A DNA stretch of 64,000 nucleotides from Candidatus Thiothrix sulfatifontis (GCA_022828425.1 CP094685.1:3266046-3330045); one strand, 5' to 3'. Shown: positions 9,495 to 19,259, numbered from the stretch's first letter. The notes: generated by a model from the letters alone, not told the origin. Numbers and translations are program-made.

Positions 9495-10421
9495 ATGACG
9501 ACGGCTCTCGACATTCAAGGCTTACAAAAAACCTACGGCAACGGCTTCACCGCCCTCAAAGGCATCGACTTGCGGGTGGAACAAGGCGACTTTTTCGCCC
9601 TGCTCGGTGCGAACGGTGCAGGCAAATCCACCACCATCGGCATTGTCAGCTCTTTGGTGAACAAAACCGCAGGCAAGGTCAGCATTTTCGGCTACGACCT
9701 CGACACCCAACGCGAGCAAGCCAAAGCGCAAATCGGGCTAGTGCCGCAAGAATTCAACTTCAATATTTTCGAGCCAATCGTCGAAATCCTCGTGAATCAA
9801 GGCGGCTATTACGGCATCCCGCGTGCGGAAGCCTTTGCCCGTGCCGAAGTGCTGCTCAAACAACTCGGCTTGTGGGAAAAAGCCCGCGACCAAGCCCGCA
9901 CCCTCTCCGGTGGGATGAAACGCCGCCTGATGATTGCGCGTTCCCTCATTCACCAACCGCGCCTGCTGATCCTCGACGAACCCACCGCTGGCGTTGACAT
10001 CGAAATCCGCCGCTCGATGTGGGAATTCCTGCGCAAACTCAACGCCGATGGCACCACCATCATCCTCACCACCCACTATCTGGAAGAAGCCGAAAGCCTG
10101 TGTCGCAACATCGGCATTATCGACCGAGGCGAGTTGATCGAAAACACCAGCATGAAACAGCTTCTCAACCGACTGGACACCGAAAGCTACGTCTTTGACC
10201 TTGCCAGCCCCGTGGAGGCATTACCCACCACCAGCAACCTCTGCCATTTCACCCTGCAAGACCCGACGACCGTGGAAGCCGTGTTCCACAAAGAACACTA
10301 TTCACTCAACAAAGTCTTCGCCTTCCTCAATGAACACGGGGTCATCGTCAACAGTATGCGCAATAAAACCAACCGCTTAGAACAGCTTTTCATGGATTTG
10401 GTGGAGAACAACAAGCAATGA
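9495..10421 (+). CDS. ABC transporter ATP-binding protein (YadG-like)
   Basis: Energises an ABC-2 type exporter with the next gene; the substrate is unknown. The 308 residues contain Walker A GANGAGKSTT near residue 38, the Q-loop region VPQEFNFNIFEPIVEIL, signature LSGGMKRRLM near 137, Walker B LLILDEPTAGVD near 157 and the H-loop TTHYLEEAE near 192. The C-terminal 90 residues form the accessory region seen in DrrA/NatA/YadG ATPases. Its stop overlaps the permease start by 4 bp, which indicates a single transcript and a fixed stoichiometry. Confidence 0.92.
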   Translation: MTTALDIQGLQKTYGNGFTALKGIDLRVEQGDFFALLGANGAGKSTTIGIVSSLVNKTAGKVSIFGYDLDTQREQAKAQIGLVPQEFNFNIFEPIVEILVNQGGYYGIPRAEAFARAEVLLKQLGLWEKARDQARTLSGGMKRRLMIARSLIHQPRLLILDEPTAGVDIEIRRSMWEFLRKLNADGTTIILTTHYLEEAESLCRNIGIIDRGELIENTSMKQLLNRLDTESYVFDLASPVEALPTTSNLCHFTLQDPTTVEAVFHKEHYSLNKVFAFLNEHGVIVNSMRNKTNRLEQLFMDLVENNKQ

Positions 10422-11191
10422 ATCTGCAACAGTTATGGACAGCCTACACCACGATTTTGGTCAAGGAAGTGCTGCGTTTTTCGCGAATCTGGCTGCAAAC
10501 GATTGTGCCGCCAATGATTACCACCGCGCTGTATTTTGTGATTTTCGGCAACCTGATTGGCTCGCAAATTGGCGATATGGACGGTTACAGCTACATTGAC
10601 TTTATCACGCCGGGCTTGATTATGATGACGGTGATTACCAATTCTTACGCGAATGTGGTGTCATCGTTTTATGGCAGTAAATTTCAAGGCAATGTCGCTG
10701 AAATGCTGGTATCGCCGATGCCGAATTGGATTATTTTGGCGGGTTTTGTGAGTGGCGGCGTAGCGCGTGGCTTGGCAGTTGGGCTGGCCGTGACGTTGGT
10801 GTCGTTGTTTTTCAGCGCTTTGAGTGTGCAGCATGTTTTTATCACGTTCACGATTGTATTGCTGACATCGGCACTGTTTTCGCTGGCAGGGATCATTAAT
10901 GCGGTATACGCGAAAAGTTTTGATGACATCACCATTATTCCGACCTTCGTGCTGACACCCCTGACGTATTTGGGTGGCGTGTTTTATTCGATTGCCATGC
11001 TGCCCCCGTTTTGGCAACACGTGTCTTTGCTCAACCCCGTGTTGTACATGGTGAATGGCTTTCGCTACGGAATTTTGGGCGCGTCGGATATGTCAATTTG
11101 GATAAGTTACGCCGTTATTATTGGCTTTATCGGGTTACTAGGCGCGTTTAGCCTGTACTTATTGAATAAAGGCATTGGGATTCGCAGTTGA
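10418..11191 (+). CDS. ABC-2 type transporter permease (YadH-like)
   Basis: Inner-membrane half of the exporter encoded with the preceding ATPase. The 257-residue protein shows about six hydrophobic segments, including TIVPPMITTALYFVIFGNLI near residues 28-47, LAVGLAVTLVSLFFSAL near 125, and a C-terminal YAVIIGFIGLLGAFSLYLL. The conserved FYGSKFQGNVAEMLVSPMPN segment near residue 85 and FDDITIIPTFVLTPLTYLGGVFYS near 165 fit the ABC-2 permease family. It overlaps its ATPase at the start and the following flavoprotein at its end (TTGA). Confidence 0.92.
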   Translation: MNLQQLWTAYTTILVKEVLRFSRIWLQTIVPPMITTALYFVIFGNLIGSQIGDMDGYSYIDFITPGLIMMTVITNSYANVVSSFYGSKFQGNVAEMLVSPMPNWIILAGFVSGGVARGLAVGLAVTLVSLFFSALSVQHVFITFTIVLLTSALFSLAGIINAVYAKSFDDITIIPTFVLTPLTYLGGVFYSIAMLPPFWQHVSLLNPVLYMVNGFRYGILGASDMSIWISYAVIIGFIGLLGAFSLYLLNKGIGIRS

Positions 11192-12417
11192 CAGCGGTCA
11201 TTATTATCGGCGGCGGTCCTGCGGGATTGATGGCTGCCGAACAGCTTACTGACGCGGGTTATGCGGTGGATTTGTACGATGCCATGCCGACGCTGGGGCG
11301 CAAGTTCTTGCTGGCGGGGATTGGCGGTTTGAACATTACGCACGCCGAACCATTTGCCGAATTTTGCAGCCGTTACGCTGAACGCCAGCCGCAGTTGCAA
11401 CCGTTATTAGCACCATTTGGCGCGGCGGAGTTGCAGGCGTGGTGTGCGGAATTAGGGGTGGAAACATTTGTTGGTACATCCGGGCGCGTGTTTCCTAAGG
11501 AGATGAAAGCCGCACCGCTATTGCGGGCGTGGTTGGCTCGGCTGAAACGCAATGGGTTGCGGGTGCATCCGCGTCATCGTTGGGTGGGGTGGAATGCGCA
11601 GGGGCAGCTCGTGTTTGAAACACCGCAAAGTACAATGACCGTTCATCACACCGTCGCCATCCTCGCGCTCGGCGGCGGTAGCTGGCAAAAGCTCGGCAGC
11701 GATGGCGCATGGGTCAGAATGTTAAGCGCCCGCAATACCCCCATCGCGCCGTTAAAACCTGCCAATTGCGGTTTTTTATGCGCGTGGAGCACGCACCTCA
11801 GCAGCCGCTTTGCGGGTTCACCGCTAAAATCCATCACCCTCAGTTTCACCGATTTGGCGGAGCAAACCGAAACCCGCAGGGGTGAAATGATCGTCACCGC
11901 ACACGGCGTGGAAGGCAGCTTGATCTACGCCTTTTCTGCTCGCCTGCGTGACACACTTACCGCGCACGGTTCAGCCACTTTTTATCTGGATTTGCTCCCC
12001 AACCACAGCCAAGCCCAATTGGAAGCCGCTTTACACAAAAAACCTGCCAACAAAACACTGGGCAACTTCCTGAAAAGCCATTGGAAACTGGATAGTGTTA
12101 AAGCGGCACTGTTGTTTGAAACGTTGGATAAAACACACGGACAAACTATCCCGCTGCTGGCTGCAACGTTAAAAGCTATCCCCATCACTGTCACCGCCAC
12201 TACACCGCTTGATGAAGCGATCAGCACCGCAGGCGGCGTACCGTTTGAAGCCTTGGACGAAAACCTGATGTTGCGGCACTTACCGGGCGTATTTTGCGCG
12301 GGGGAAATGCTGGATTGGGAAGCCCCCACTGGCGGTTACTTGCTCACCGCGTGCTTTGCCAGCGGACGCGCCGTCGGGCAAGGCGTGATCCACTGGCTTA
12401 TGTTGCAGCGCACATAA
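11188..12417 (+). CDS. FAD-dependent oxidoreductase, HI0933/YhiN-type flavoprotein
   Basis: A predicted flavoprotein of the HI0933/BaiN family; the substrate is unknown. It starts with a TTG at 11188 that overlaps the permease stop codon (TTGA), giving 409 residues. The N-terminal FAD-binding Rossmann motif is IIGGGPAGLMAAEQL near residues 5-19, followed by GRKFLLAGIGGLNITHAEP, a hallmark of the family. ALGGGSWQKLGSDGAWV lies near 155. The C-terminal AGGVPFEALDENLM and FCAGEMLDWEAPTGGYLL, near 350-395, close the second half of the FAD site. The overlap with the ABC permease suggests cotranscription, with no obvious shared function. Confidence 0.9.
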   Translation: MTAVIIIGGGPAGLMAAEQLTDAGYAVDLYDAMPTLGRKFLLAGIGGLNITHAEPFAEFCSRYAERQPQLQPLLAPFGAAELQAWCAELGVETFVGTSGRVFPKEMKAAPLLRAWLARLKRNGLRVHPRHRWVGWNAQGQLVFETPQSTMTVHHTVAILALGGGSWQKLGSDGAWVRMLSARNTPIAPLKPANCGFLCAWSTHLSSRFAGSPLKSITLSFTDLAEQTETRRGEMIVTAHGVEGSLIYAFSARLRDTLTAHGSATFYLDLLPNHSQAQLEAALHKKPANKTLGNFLKSHWKLDSVKAALLFETLDKTHGQTIPLLAATLKAIPITVTATTPLDEAISTAGGVPFEALDENLMLRHLPGVFCAGEMLDWEAPTGGYLLTACFASGRAVGQGVIHWLMLQRT

Positions 12418-12468
12418 ATATTCCTGTAACATCGTCAACACTTTTAGCTTTGTTGGACGTTATTGCAT

Positions 12469-14214
12469 ATGCCAGAACCTTCTTTGCAAATCAATCAATT
12501 AGCACGTGGGATTGCGACGACTATCCTGCAAGGCTTTAACCGGCACTTTGAAATTTTCCAACGCATTACGGCGGGCGCACGGCAGCGTTTTGAAGCAGCG
12601 GACTGGAAAGCGGTGCAACTTGCCTCCCGCGAACGCATTGTATTGTATGACTGGCGCGTCAAAGAAACAGTGTCAATGGTGCAAGAACTCTACGAAATCA
12701 AAACCGTGGATTTGGTATTATGGCGTGAAATCAAACATCGCTACATGCGCTTATTACTGAATCACCAGCAGCCTGAATTAGCCGAAACTTTCTATACCTC
12801 GGTATTTTGTCGCCAATTTCCCCGCGAACATTACACCAATGACTTTATTTTCGTGCGTAGCTCGATGTCAACCGAATACATTGACGCCGAAGAAACCAGT
12901 TACCTGTGTTATTACCCAAGTAACATTGGCTTACGCGAATCCCTCACGCGTATTCTGCAAAATGCGGGATTTGAATTGCCGTTTGAAAATTTAGAACGGG
13001 ATATACGCCATATTTTCCGCGCCATCGTCAAACATTACCGGGGGAAATCCGCCCGCAAAGCGCAATTAAATTTCCAACTCTCGGTAATTCGTCACCCGTT
13101 TTTTCGCAATAAAGCCGCGTATTTAGTGGGGCGCATGATCAATGGGCGCGAAGACATTCCGTTTGCACTGCCGATCCTCAATAATGAAAACGGTGGCTTG
13201 TATATCGACACCTTGTTATTGGGGGAAAAACAGCTTTCGGTGGTTTTCAGCTATTCACAAGCCTATTTCATGATTGAACACCAAGTGCCTTCCGCCGTGG
13301 TGTCGTTTTTGCAACATTTATTGCCGCGCCGCGATACCTCAGAACTGTATTCGGCGATTGGCTTACATAAACAAGGCAAATCCGCGTTTTACCGCGATTT
13401 CTTGCACCATTTGCGGCATTCCAGCGATGAATTCGTGGTCGCACCGGGGATACGTGGCATGGTGATGATGGTATTCACTCTGCCCTCCTACCCTTACGTG
13501 TTCAAAATCATCAAAGACAAATTTGCACCGCAAAAAGAATTCACCCGCCAACAAGTCGAAGACAAATACCAATTGGTTAAACGCCACGACCGCGTGGGGC
13601 GCATGGCGGATATGATGGAATATTCCAATGTGGTGCTGCCGATCGAACGCTTCGTGCCAGAACTGTTGCAAGAGTTGCAAGAAACCTGTGCCAGCAGCCT
13701 CAGTTTTGACGGTGACAATATTATTTTCCGGCATATTTATTTAGAACGGCGCATGATTCCGCTGAATATTTTCATCGAAACCGCTGACGATGCAACCTTG
13801 GAACGGGTGATCGACGACTACGGCAATGCCATTAAACAATTGGCTGGCGCAAATATTTTTCCCGGCGATTTCCTCTATAAAAACTTTGGGGTCACGCAAT
13901 TGGGGCGGGTGGTGTTTTACGATTACGATGAAATCACTTACATGACCGAATGCAATTTCCGCAGAATTCCGCCGCCGCGCTTTCCTGAAGACGAATTCCG
14001 CTCGGAGCCGTGGTATTCGGTCGAGCCGAATGACGTATTCCCGGAAGAATTCGGCACGTTTTTATTATCTACGCCCAAAATTCGTAAGTTTTTCCTTAAA
14101 TACCACCGCGACCTGCTGGATGCACGGTACTGGCAAGCGAAAAAAGACAAGATTAATAACGGGCAATACGAAGATGTGTTCCCCTACCCAGAGGCATTGC
14201 GCTTCAAGCGATAG
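12469..14214 (+). CDS. aceK: Isocitrate dehydrogenase kinase/phosphatase
   Basis: Switches isocitrate dehydrogenase off or on by phosphorylation, which directs carbon between the TCA cycle and the glyoxylate bypass. The ATG at 12469 gives 581 residues, the usual AceK length. The regulatory half carries FILQGFNRHF-like helices at the N terminus. The kinase/phosphatase half includes APGIRGMVMMVFTLPSYPYVFKIIKD near residues 325-350, with the glycine-rich loop and lysine, and FYDYDEITYMTECNFR near 485, which provides the catalytic acidic residues. aceA and aceB are not in this window, so the gene is separated from the usual aceBAK operon. Confidence 0.96.
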   Translation: MPEPSLQINQLARGIATTILQGFNRHFEIFQRITAGARQRFEAADWKAVQLASRERIVLYDWRVKETVSMVQELYEIKTVDLVLWREIKHRYMRLLLNHQQPELAETFYTSVFCRQFPREHYTNDFIFVRSSMSTEYIDAEETSYLCYYPSNIGLRESLTRILQNAGFELPFENLERDIRHIFRAIVKHYRGKSARKAQLNFQLSVIRHPFFRNKAAYLVGRMINGREDIPFALPILNNENGGLYIDTLLLGEKQLSVVFSYSQAYFMIEHQVPSAVVSFLQHLLPRRDTSELYSAIGLHKQGKSAFYRDFLHHLRHSSDEFVVAPGIRGMVMMVFTLPSYPYVFKIIKDKFAPQKEFTRQQVEDKYQLVKRHDRVGRMADMMEYSNVVLPIERFVPELLQELQETCASSLSFDGDNIIFRHIYLERRMIPLNIFIETADDATLERVIDDYGNAIKQLAGANIFPGDFLYKNFGVTQLGRVVFYDYDEITYMTECNFRRIPPPRFPEDEFRSEPWYSVEPNDVFPEEFGTFLLSTPKIRKFFLKYHRDLLDARYWQAKKDKINNGQYEDVFPYPEALRFKR

Positions 14215-14226
14215 TATACTGCGGGC

Positions 14227-16311
14227 ATGACTGAAGCCGCCGCACCCGATTTTTTACAGCAACCTGTGACTGCCCTGCGTGGGGTGGGCGATGCAGTCGC
14301 TGAAAAATTGGTGCGGCTCGGCATTTTGCGGGTGGCGGATTTGCTGTTTCACTTGCCGCTGCGCTATCAGGATCGCACCCGCATTTACCCCATCGCCAGC
14401 CTCAAAGTTGGGCAGGAAGTGCTGGTCGAAGGTGAAATCGAATACGCCGAAGTGGTGCAACGCGGGCGCACCATGTTGCTGTGCTACCTCAACGACGGCA
14501 GCGGCACCTTAATCCTACGCTTTTTCCACTTTACCTCTGCCCAGAAATACAGCTTGCGCAAAGGTGTGTTGCTGCGCTGTTTTGGCGAAGTGCGGCAAGC
14601 AGGCATGAAGCTGGAAATGGCGCACCCCGAATGCCATTACCTCAAAGCCGATGAACATGAACCGATTGCGAATACGCTTACGCCGACTTACCCCACGACT
14701 GAAGGTTTGCAACAACGTAGCTTGCGCCGCTTGATTGATTTGGCATTGGAGCATGTGGAAGAATTGCCCGATTTGCTGCCAGAAAGCGTGGTTAAGCAAC
14801 ACCGTTTTCCGCCGCTGGCGCACGAATTACGCAAATTGCACACGCCGCCGTCAGGTTCAACGGTGGAAGGAATGCGCCCGTACCGGCTAATTTTCGAGGA
14901 ATTACTCGCGCACCAACTCGGTGTGCAACAAGCGCGGCACGAACTCAAGCGTGTGCAAGCGCACGTCATGCCCGAAACCAACCACTATTGGCGGCAATTG
15001 CTGCGCACCCTGCCCTTTGCCCCGACGGGCGCACAAAACCGCGTGATTGCTGAAATCACCACCGATTTGCAACAAACCGTGCCAATGAATCGCTTGGTGC
15101 AAGGCGATGTCGGTTCAGGCAAAACCTTGGTCGCCGTTGCCGCAGCATTACACGCGATTGCCAACGGTTTCCAAGTCGCGCTCATGGCTCCCACCGAATT
15201 GCTGGCGGAACAGCATTACCAAAACTTGGTGCGCTGGCTCGAACCGTTGGGGGTGGAAACCGTGTACATTTCCGGCAATCAAACCCCACGCCAACGCCGC
15301 CGCAAGGTGGAAAACCTGTTGCTGGGCATTGGGCATATTGCGGTCGGTACACACGCCTTGTTCCAACGCACGGTCGAATTCCTGCAACTGGGGCTGATCA
15401 TTATCGACGAACAGCACCGCTTCGGCGTGCATCAGCGCATGGCCTTGCGCGAAAAAGGCAAGCAAGGCGAGCATTACCCGCACCAATTGGTCATGACGGC
15501 GACACCGATTCCGCGCACCTTGGCAATGACCGCTTACGGCGACCTGGATTATTCGGTGATTGATGAATTACCGCCGGGACGCACGCCGATTACCACCGTT
15601 GCCCTGAACAATGAGCGCCGCGATGAGGTGATTGAACGCATTTCAGCCGCGTGTCGCGAAGGTCGGCAGGTGTATTGGGTTTGCACCCTGATCGAAGAAT
15701 CGGAAGCCTTGCAATGCGAAGCGGCAGAAGTCACTGCGGCGATGTTGCACGAACGCTTGCCACACGTTGCGGTGGGGCTGGTACACGGACGGCTGCACGG
15801 GTCGGAAAAGGAGAGCATGATGCGCCAGTTCAAGCTGGGGGAAATCCAGCTTTTGGTGGCAACGACGGTGATTGAGGTCGGAGTGGATGTGCCGAATGCG
15901 TCCTTGATGGTGATCGAAAACGCGGAACGCATGGGCTTGTCGCAATTGCACCAGTTACGTGGGCGGGTTGGGCGCGGCAGTGTGGCGAGTAGTTGCGTGC
16001 TGCTTTACCAGCATCCACTGGGTAAAACGGCACGGAAGCGGCTGGATGCGATGCGCACTACCACCGATGGTTTCATGATTGCGGATATTGATCTGGAATT
16101 GCGCGGCCCCGGCGAAGTGTTGGGCACGCGCCAGACGGGGGATGTGCGGCTGCGGATTGCGAGTTTGCTGCGTGATCAGCATTTGTTGCCAGCGGTACAA
16201 ACGGCCGCGCGGGACGTGGTGGCGCATTACCCAGAGCGGGTGGAAGCGTTGACGCAACGTTGGTTGCAGCAGCCGGATGGCGAAACGGCGACGCAGTTTT
16301 TCCAGAGTTAA
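14227..16311 (+). CDS. recG: ATP-dependent DNA helicase RecG
   Basis: Branch-migrates stalled forks and recombination intermediates. The 694-residue protein has the N-terminal wedge/OB domain (residues 1-190, with LLFHLPLRYQDRT and LLCYLNDGSGTLILRFF). The SF2 helicase motifs follow: Walker A VQGDVGSGKTLVA near 290, MAPTELLAEQHY near 320, motif II IIDEQHRFGV near 395, motif III VMTATPIPRTLAM near 420, and C-terminal motifs TTVIEVGVDVPNASLMVIE near 545 and QLRGRVGRG near 575. It starts 12 bp after aceK with no terminator between. Confidence 0.97.
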   Translation: MTEAAAPDFLQQPVTALRGVGDAVAEKLVRLGILRVADLLFHLPLRYQDRTRIYPIASLKVGQEVLVEGEIEYAEVVQRGRTMLLCYLNDGSGTLILRFFHFTSAQKYSLRKGVLLRCFGEVRQAGMKLEMAHPECHYLKADEHEPIANTLTPTYPTTEGLQQRSLRRLIDLALEHVEELPDLLPESVVKQHRFPPLAHELRKLHTPPSGSTVEGMRPYRLIFEELLAHQLGVQQARHELKRVQAHVMPETNHYWRQLLRTLPFAPTGAQNRVIAEITTDLQQTVPMNRLVQGDVGSGKTLVAVAAALHAIANGFQVALMAPTELLAEQHYQNLVRWLEPLGVETVYISGNQTPRQRRRKVENLLLGIGHIAVGTHALFQRTVEFLQLGLIIIDEQHRFGVHQRMALREKGKQGEHYPHQLVMTATPIPRTLAMTAYGDLDYSVIDELPPGRTPITTVALNNERRDEVIERISAACREGRQVYWVCTLIEESEALQCEAAEVTAAMLHERLPHVAVGLVHGRLHGSEKESMMRQFKLGEIQLLVATTVIEVGVDVPNASLMVIENAERMGLSQLHQLRGRVGRGSVASSCVLLYQHPLGKTARKRLDAMRTTTDGFMIADIDLELRGPGEVLGTRQTGDVRLRIASLLRDQHLLPAVQTAARDVVAHYPERVEALTQRWLQQPDGETATQFFQS

Positions 16312-16369
16312 GACATCCCCACTTTCTGCTGTGCTAACATCAACACTGGGAAAAGCAGTAGGTGATGTT

Positions 16370-16969
16370 ATGGCAGCATTGGCAGAAAAATTCGATTACT
16401 GTTCCGTAGAAGATTATTTGGCAGGCGAAAAGACCAGCGAAGTCAGGCATGAATACGTGGATGGTCAAACTTACGCGATGGCTGGCGGTAGCCTCAAACA
16501 CAACCTGATTGCCGCAAATATTTCCGGGCTATTGTGGAGTCATTTACGGGGAACCTCTTGCGTGCCGCTGAGTAGCGACATGCTATTGAAGACGTTGGGT
16601 AAACGCTTCCGTTACCCCGATGTGGTTGTGGTGTGTGATGATGATGCCTCCGACGATGAGCAGATCAGGGAAAGCCCGATCCTCATTGTCGAAGTGTTGT
16701 CCAAAAGCACCCGCAAAAAAGACAAAGGCGAAAAACGGCTGGAATACCTCGCCATTCCCAGCCTGCAAGAATACGTGTTGATTGAGCAGGATTTTGCGGA
16801 AATTGAAGTGCAACGCCGCAGTGCCAGTTGGCAATCTGCGTATTACTTTTTGGGGGATGAGGTGGTATTGGAATCGGTCAATTCCCGCTTACCTGTTGAA
16901 GCTATTTATGAGCGGGTTAAGAATGAGGATGTGTTGGCGTGGTTGGAACAGCAAATCACTCGAAATTGA
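16370..16969 (+). CDS. Uma2 family (DUF820) putative endonuclease, copy 1
   Basis: A PD-(D/E)XK-fold protein of the Uma2/DUF820 family, abundant in filamentous and cyanobacterial genomes; its biological role is unknown. The ATG at 16370 (MAALAEKFDYCSVEDYLAG) gives 199 residues and the typical family start. Conserved features are HEYVDGQTYAMAGGSLKHN near residues 25-43, YPDVVVVCDD near 83 with the catalytic aspartate, and ILIVEVLSKSTRKKDKGEK near 103 with the E-x-L pair and lysine. It sits 19 bp upstream of a second Uma2 gene. The two proteins are only distantly similar, so this is not a recent duplication. Confidence 0.85.
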   Translation: MAALAEKFDYCSVEDYLAGEKTSEVRHEYVDGQTYAMAGGSLKHNLIAANISGLLWSHLRGTSCVPLSSDMLLKTLGKRFRYPDVVVVCDDDASDDEQIRESPILIVEVLSKSTRKKDKGEKRLEYLAIPSLQEYVLIEQDFAEIEVQRRSASWQSAYYFLGDEVVLESVNSRLPVEAIYERVKNEDVLAWLEQQITRN

Positions 16970-16988
16970 AATATTAGGAGTATGACCA

Positions 16989-17570
16989 ATGGGTGCAGCA
17001 GAAAAATTGCAAGAACACTTTACCTATGCCGATTACGCCAAATGGCCGGAAGATGAGCGTTGGGAACTGATTGAGGGTGTCGCGTATGCAATGGCTGCTC
17101 CGTCACGGCAACACCAAAAGATTGTCCTGAAAGTAGGCAATCAAATAGACCGTTATCTGGAAGGCAAATCTTGCGAAGTTTATCCCGCACCGTTTGACAT
17201 ACGCCTGCCCAACCACAACGAAGCCGATGATAATGTAGACACCACCGTGCAACCCGATCTTGCGGTGATCTGCGACAAAAACAAGCTGGATGACAAAGGC
17301 TGTCGGGGTGCGCCCAACTGGATCATCGAAGTGCTTTCGCCTTCCACCGCGCTCAAGGATATGGACAAAAAACGCTGGTTATACGAGCGACATGGGGTGA
17401 AAGAATATTGGATTATCCACCCCATTGACCGCTGGGTGATGGTGTATACGCTGAAAGATGACGGGCAATACGGCTTGCCGCTGATGTTTGGGATGGATGA
17501 GCCGACTGCGGTGGGGTTGTTCCCCGAATTGCTGATTGATTGGGGATTTATGCAGGAAACCACTACCTAA
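16989..17570 (+). CDS. Uma2 family (DUF820) putative endonuclease, copy 2
   Basis: The second Uma2/DUF820 protein (193 residues). It has the family pattern: FTYADYAKWPEDERWELIEG at the N terminus, VAYAMAAPSRQHQKIV near residue 30, VQPDLAVICD near 88 with the catalytic aspartate, and PNWIIEVLSPSTALKDMDKK near 108 with the glutamate and lysine of the PD-(D/E)XK core. GVKEYWIIHP follows, also typical. A ribosome binding site (TTAGGAGTATGACCA) lies just before the ATG. It is cotranscribed with copy 1 and is followed after 1 bp by an MFS transporter gene. Confidence 0.87.
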   Translation: MGAAEKLQEHFTYADYAKWPEDERWELIEGVAYAMAAPSRQHQKIVLKVGNQIDRYLEGKSCEVYPAPFDIRLPNHNEADDNVDTTVQPDLAVICDKNKLDDKGCRGAPNWIIEVLSPSTALKDMDKKRWLYERHGVKEYWIIHPIDRWVMVYTLKDDGQYGLPLMFGMDEPTAVGLFPELLIDWGFMQETTT

Positions 17571-17571
17571 A

Positions 17572-18765
17572 ATGTCCACTAACCTCCCCCGTTTCGGCGA
17601 ATTCGTCGCCCTCATTGCCATGCTCACATCGCTAACCGCGCTGGCGATTGATGCCATGCTGCCCGCACTCGTCACCATCGGGCGCGAATTGGGCGTGCAA
17701 CACGACAACGACGCGCAATTAATCCTCACCACCTTATTTCTGGGTTTGGCGCTGGGGCAGGTATTTTTCGGCCCTTTATCCGACGCAACCGGGCGCAAAC
17801 CGCTGATGTACGTGGGCTTGGGCATCTTTATGCTCGGCAGTTTGCTTTCAATGCTCGCGCAAGACTTTTCGCACATGCTGATCGGGCGATTTTTACAGGG
17901 GGTGGGCGCATCCGCCCCGCGTGTGTTAACGATGGCACTGGTGCGCGATTGCTATTCAGGGCGGGCGATGGCGCGTGTCATGTCATTCACCATGAGTATT
18001 TTTATTCTTGTACCCATGATTGCGCCGTCATTAGGGCAAGGTATTTTACTAATGGCAGGCTGGCGCAGTATTTTCACGCTGTTTTTTGTACTGGCGCTCA
18101 GTGTGGCAGTGTGGTTTGGGTGGCGAATGCCGGAAACCCTACCCGCCGCTAAACGCCGCGCTTTCAATTTCCGTGAATTTTGGCAGGGGCTGAAAGAAGT
18201 CATCAGCAACCGTACCAGCATGACCTACACCCTCACGACAGGGATTGTGTTTGGCGCATTTCTTGGCTATTTGAGTTCGGCGCAACAAATCCTGCAAATC
18301 CAATACGGCTTGGGGGAACGTTTCCCGCTGTATTTTGCACTGCTGGCACTGGCGATTGGCGGCGCATCGTTACTCAATGCCAAGCTGGTGATGCGCTACG
18401 GAATGCACTGGATTTCAAAGCGGGCATTGCTGCTGTTCACGCTACTATCGGGTGCATTTTGGCTCGTCACTTACAACAGCGCCGGACACCCCGCACTGCC
18501 ACTGTTGATGGCGTACTTCATGCTGGCATTTTTGGCATTAGGGATGTTATTCGGCAATCTGAATGCGCTGGCGATGGAACCATTGGGGCATATTGCCGGA
18601 ATTGGCGCATCGGTCATCGGCTCGCTCTCGACCCTGATTGCGATTCCGCTAGGAACGTTTGTTGGGCAAGCCTACGATGGCACAATATTACCCCTGATCA
18701 GCGGCTTCTTGATTTTTGGCTTAGCTGCCACCGCCGCCCTATTTTCACAGCGAAAACCCGCATGA
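17572..18765 (+). CDS. MFS drug-efflux transporter, Bcr/CflA type
   Basis: A proton-driven multidrug exporter of the inner membrane by family; its real substrate is unknown. I chose the ATG at 17572 (MSTNLPRFGEF), giving 397 residues. It follows the preceding stop by 1 bp; an earlier in-frame start would lie inside the upstream gene. Twelve hydrophobic segments are visible. The family motifs are DAMLPALVTIGREL near residue 23, FGPLSDATGRKPLMYVGL near 64 (MFS motif A between TM2 and TM3), and RFLQGVGASAPRV near 105. The stop overlaps the start of sixA (ATGA). Confidence 0.9.
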   Translation: MSTNLPRFGEFVALIAMLTSLTALAIDAMLPALVTIGRELGVQHDNDAQLILTTLFLGLALGQVFFGPLSDATGRKPLMYVGLGIFMLGSLLSMLAQDFSHMLIGRFLQGVGASAPRVLTMALVRDCYSGRAMARVMSFTMSIFILVPMIAPSLGQGILLMAGWRSIFTLFFVLALSVAVWFGWRMPETLPAAKRRAFNFREFWQGLKEVISNRTSMTYTLTTGIVFGAFLGYLSSAQQILQIQYGLGERFPLYFALLALAIGGASLLNAKLVMRYGMHWISKRALLLFTLLSGAFWLVTYNSAGHPALPLLMAYFMLAFLALGMLFGNLNALAMEPLGHIAGIGASVIGSLSTLIAIPLGTFVGQAYDGTILPLISGFLIFGLAATAALFSQRKPA

Positions 18766-19250
18766 CAACTACCCTGACTTTTTTACGCCACGCCACTGCG
18801 GAAGATCACAACCTGCCGATTCCCGATGAAGCCCGCCGCCTCATCCCCAAAGGTCACAAGCAAGTGCAACGGATCGCCAGCTTTTGCCAACGCCACGCCT
18901 TACTGCCAACCCACTTGCTGTGCAGCCCACTGGTAAGGGCGTTGGAAACCGCGCAAGGTTTACGCGAACACTTAGCCGATTGCCCCAAAGCCGTCGTGGT
19001 GTCTTGGTTAGCGCATGGCACAGATACCCAAACCGCACTGCACGCACTGGCAGCCTTAGCCGCAAACGCTGACAATAATATTTGGCTGGTGGGTCATGAG
19101 CCGGAATTTTCAACCTTAATAGCCCACTTGCTAGGCAGCCCTAACAGCCGTATTAAAGTCAAAAAAGCCGGATTGATACGCTTGGACGTCGATATAACAA
19201 GCGGTGTCGGGGAACTCCAATGGAACATCCCCAACGCGCTGATGAAGTAG
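18762..19250 (+). CDS. sixA: Phosphohistidine phosphatase SixA
   Basis: A small histidine-phosphatase-superfamily protein that dephosphorylates phosphohistidine on phosphotransfer or PTS proteins. The start at 18762 overlaps the MFS stop codon (ATGA), giving 162 residues. The catalytic RHG-like motif is LRHATAED near residues 7-14. CSPLVRALETAQGL near 51 carries the second arginine, and WLVGHEPEFSTL near 108 carries the second catalytic histidine. It is convergent with ychF, with a 9-bp gap and no room for a separate terminator. Confidence 0.9.
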   Translation: MTTTLTFLRHATAEDHNLPIPDEARRLIPKGHKQVQRIASFCQRHALLPTHLLCSPLVRALETAQGLREHLADCPKAVVVSWLAHGTDTQTALHALAALAANADNNIWLVGHEPEFSTLIAHLLGSPNSRIKVKKAGLIRLDVDITSGVGELQWNIPNALMK

Positions 19251-19259
19251 CGGAAAATC

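Noticed and set aside
18180..18761. Long open frame upstream of and in frame with sixA
   Set aside because: It runs in the wrong frame through the MFS transporter gene; the SixA family start is at 18762.
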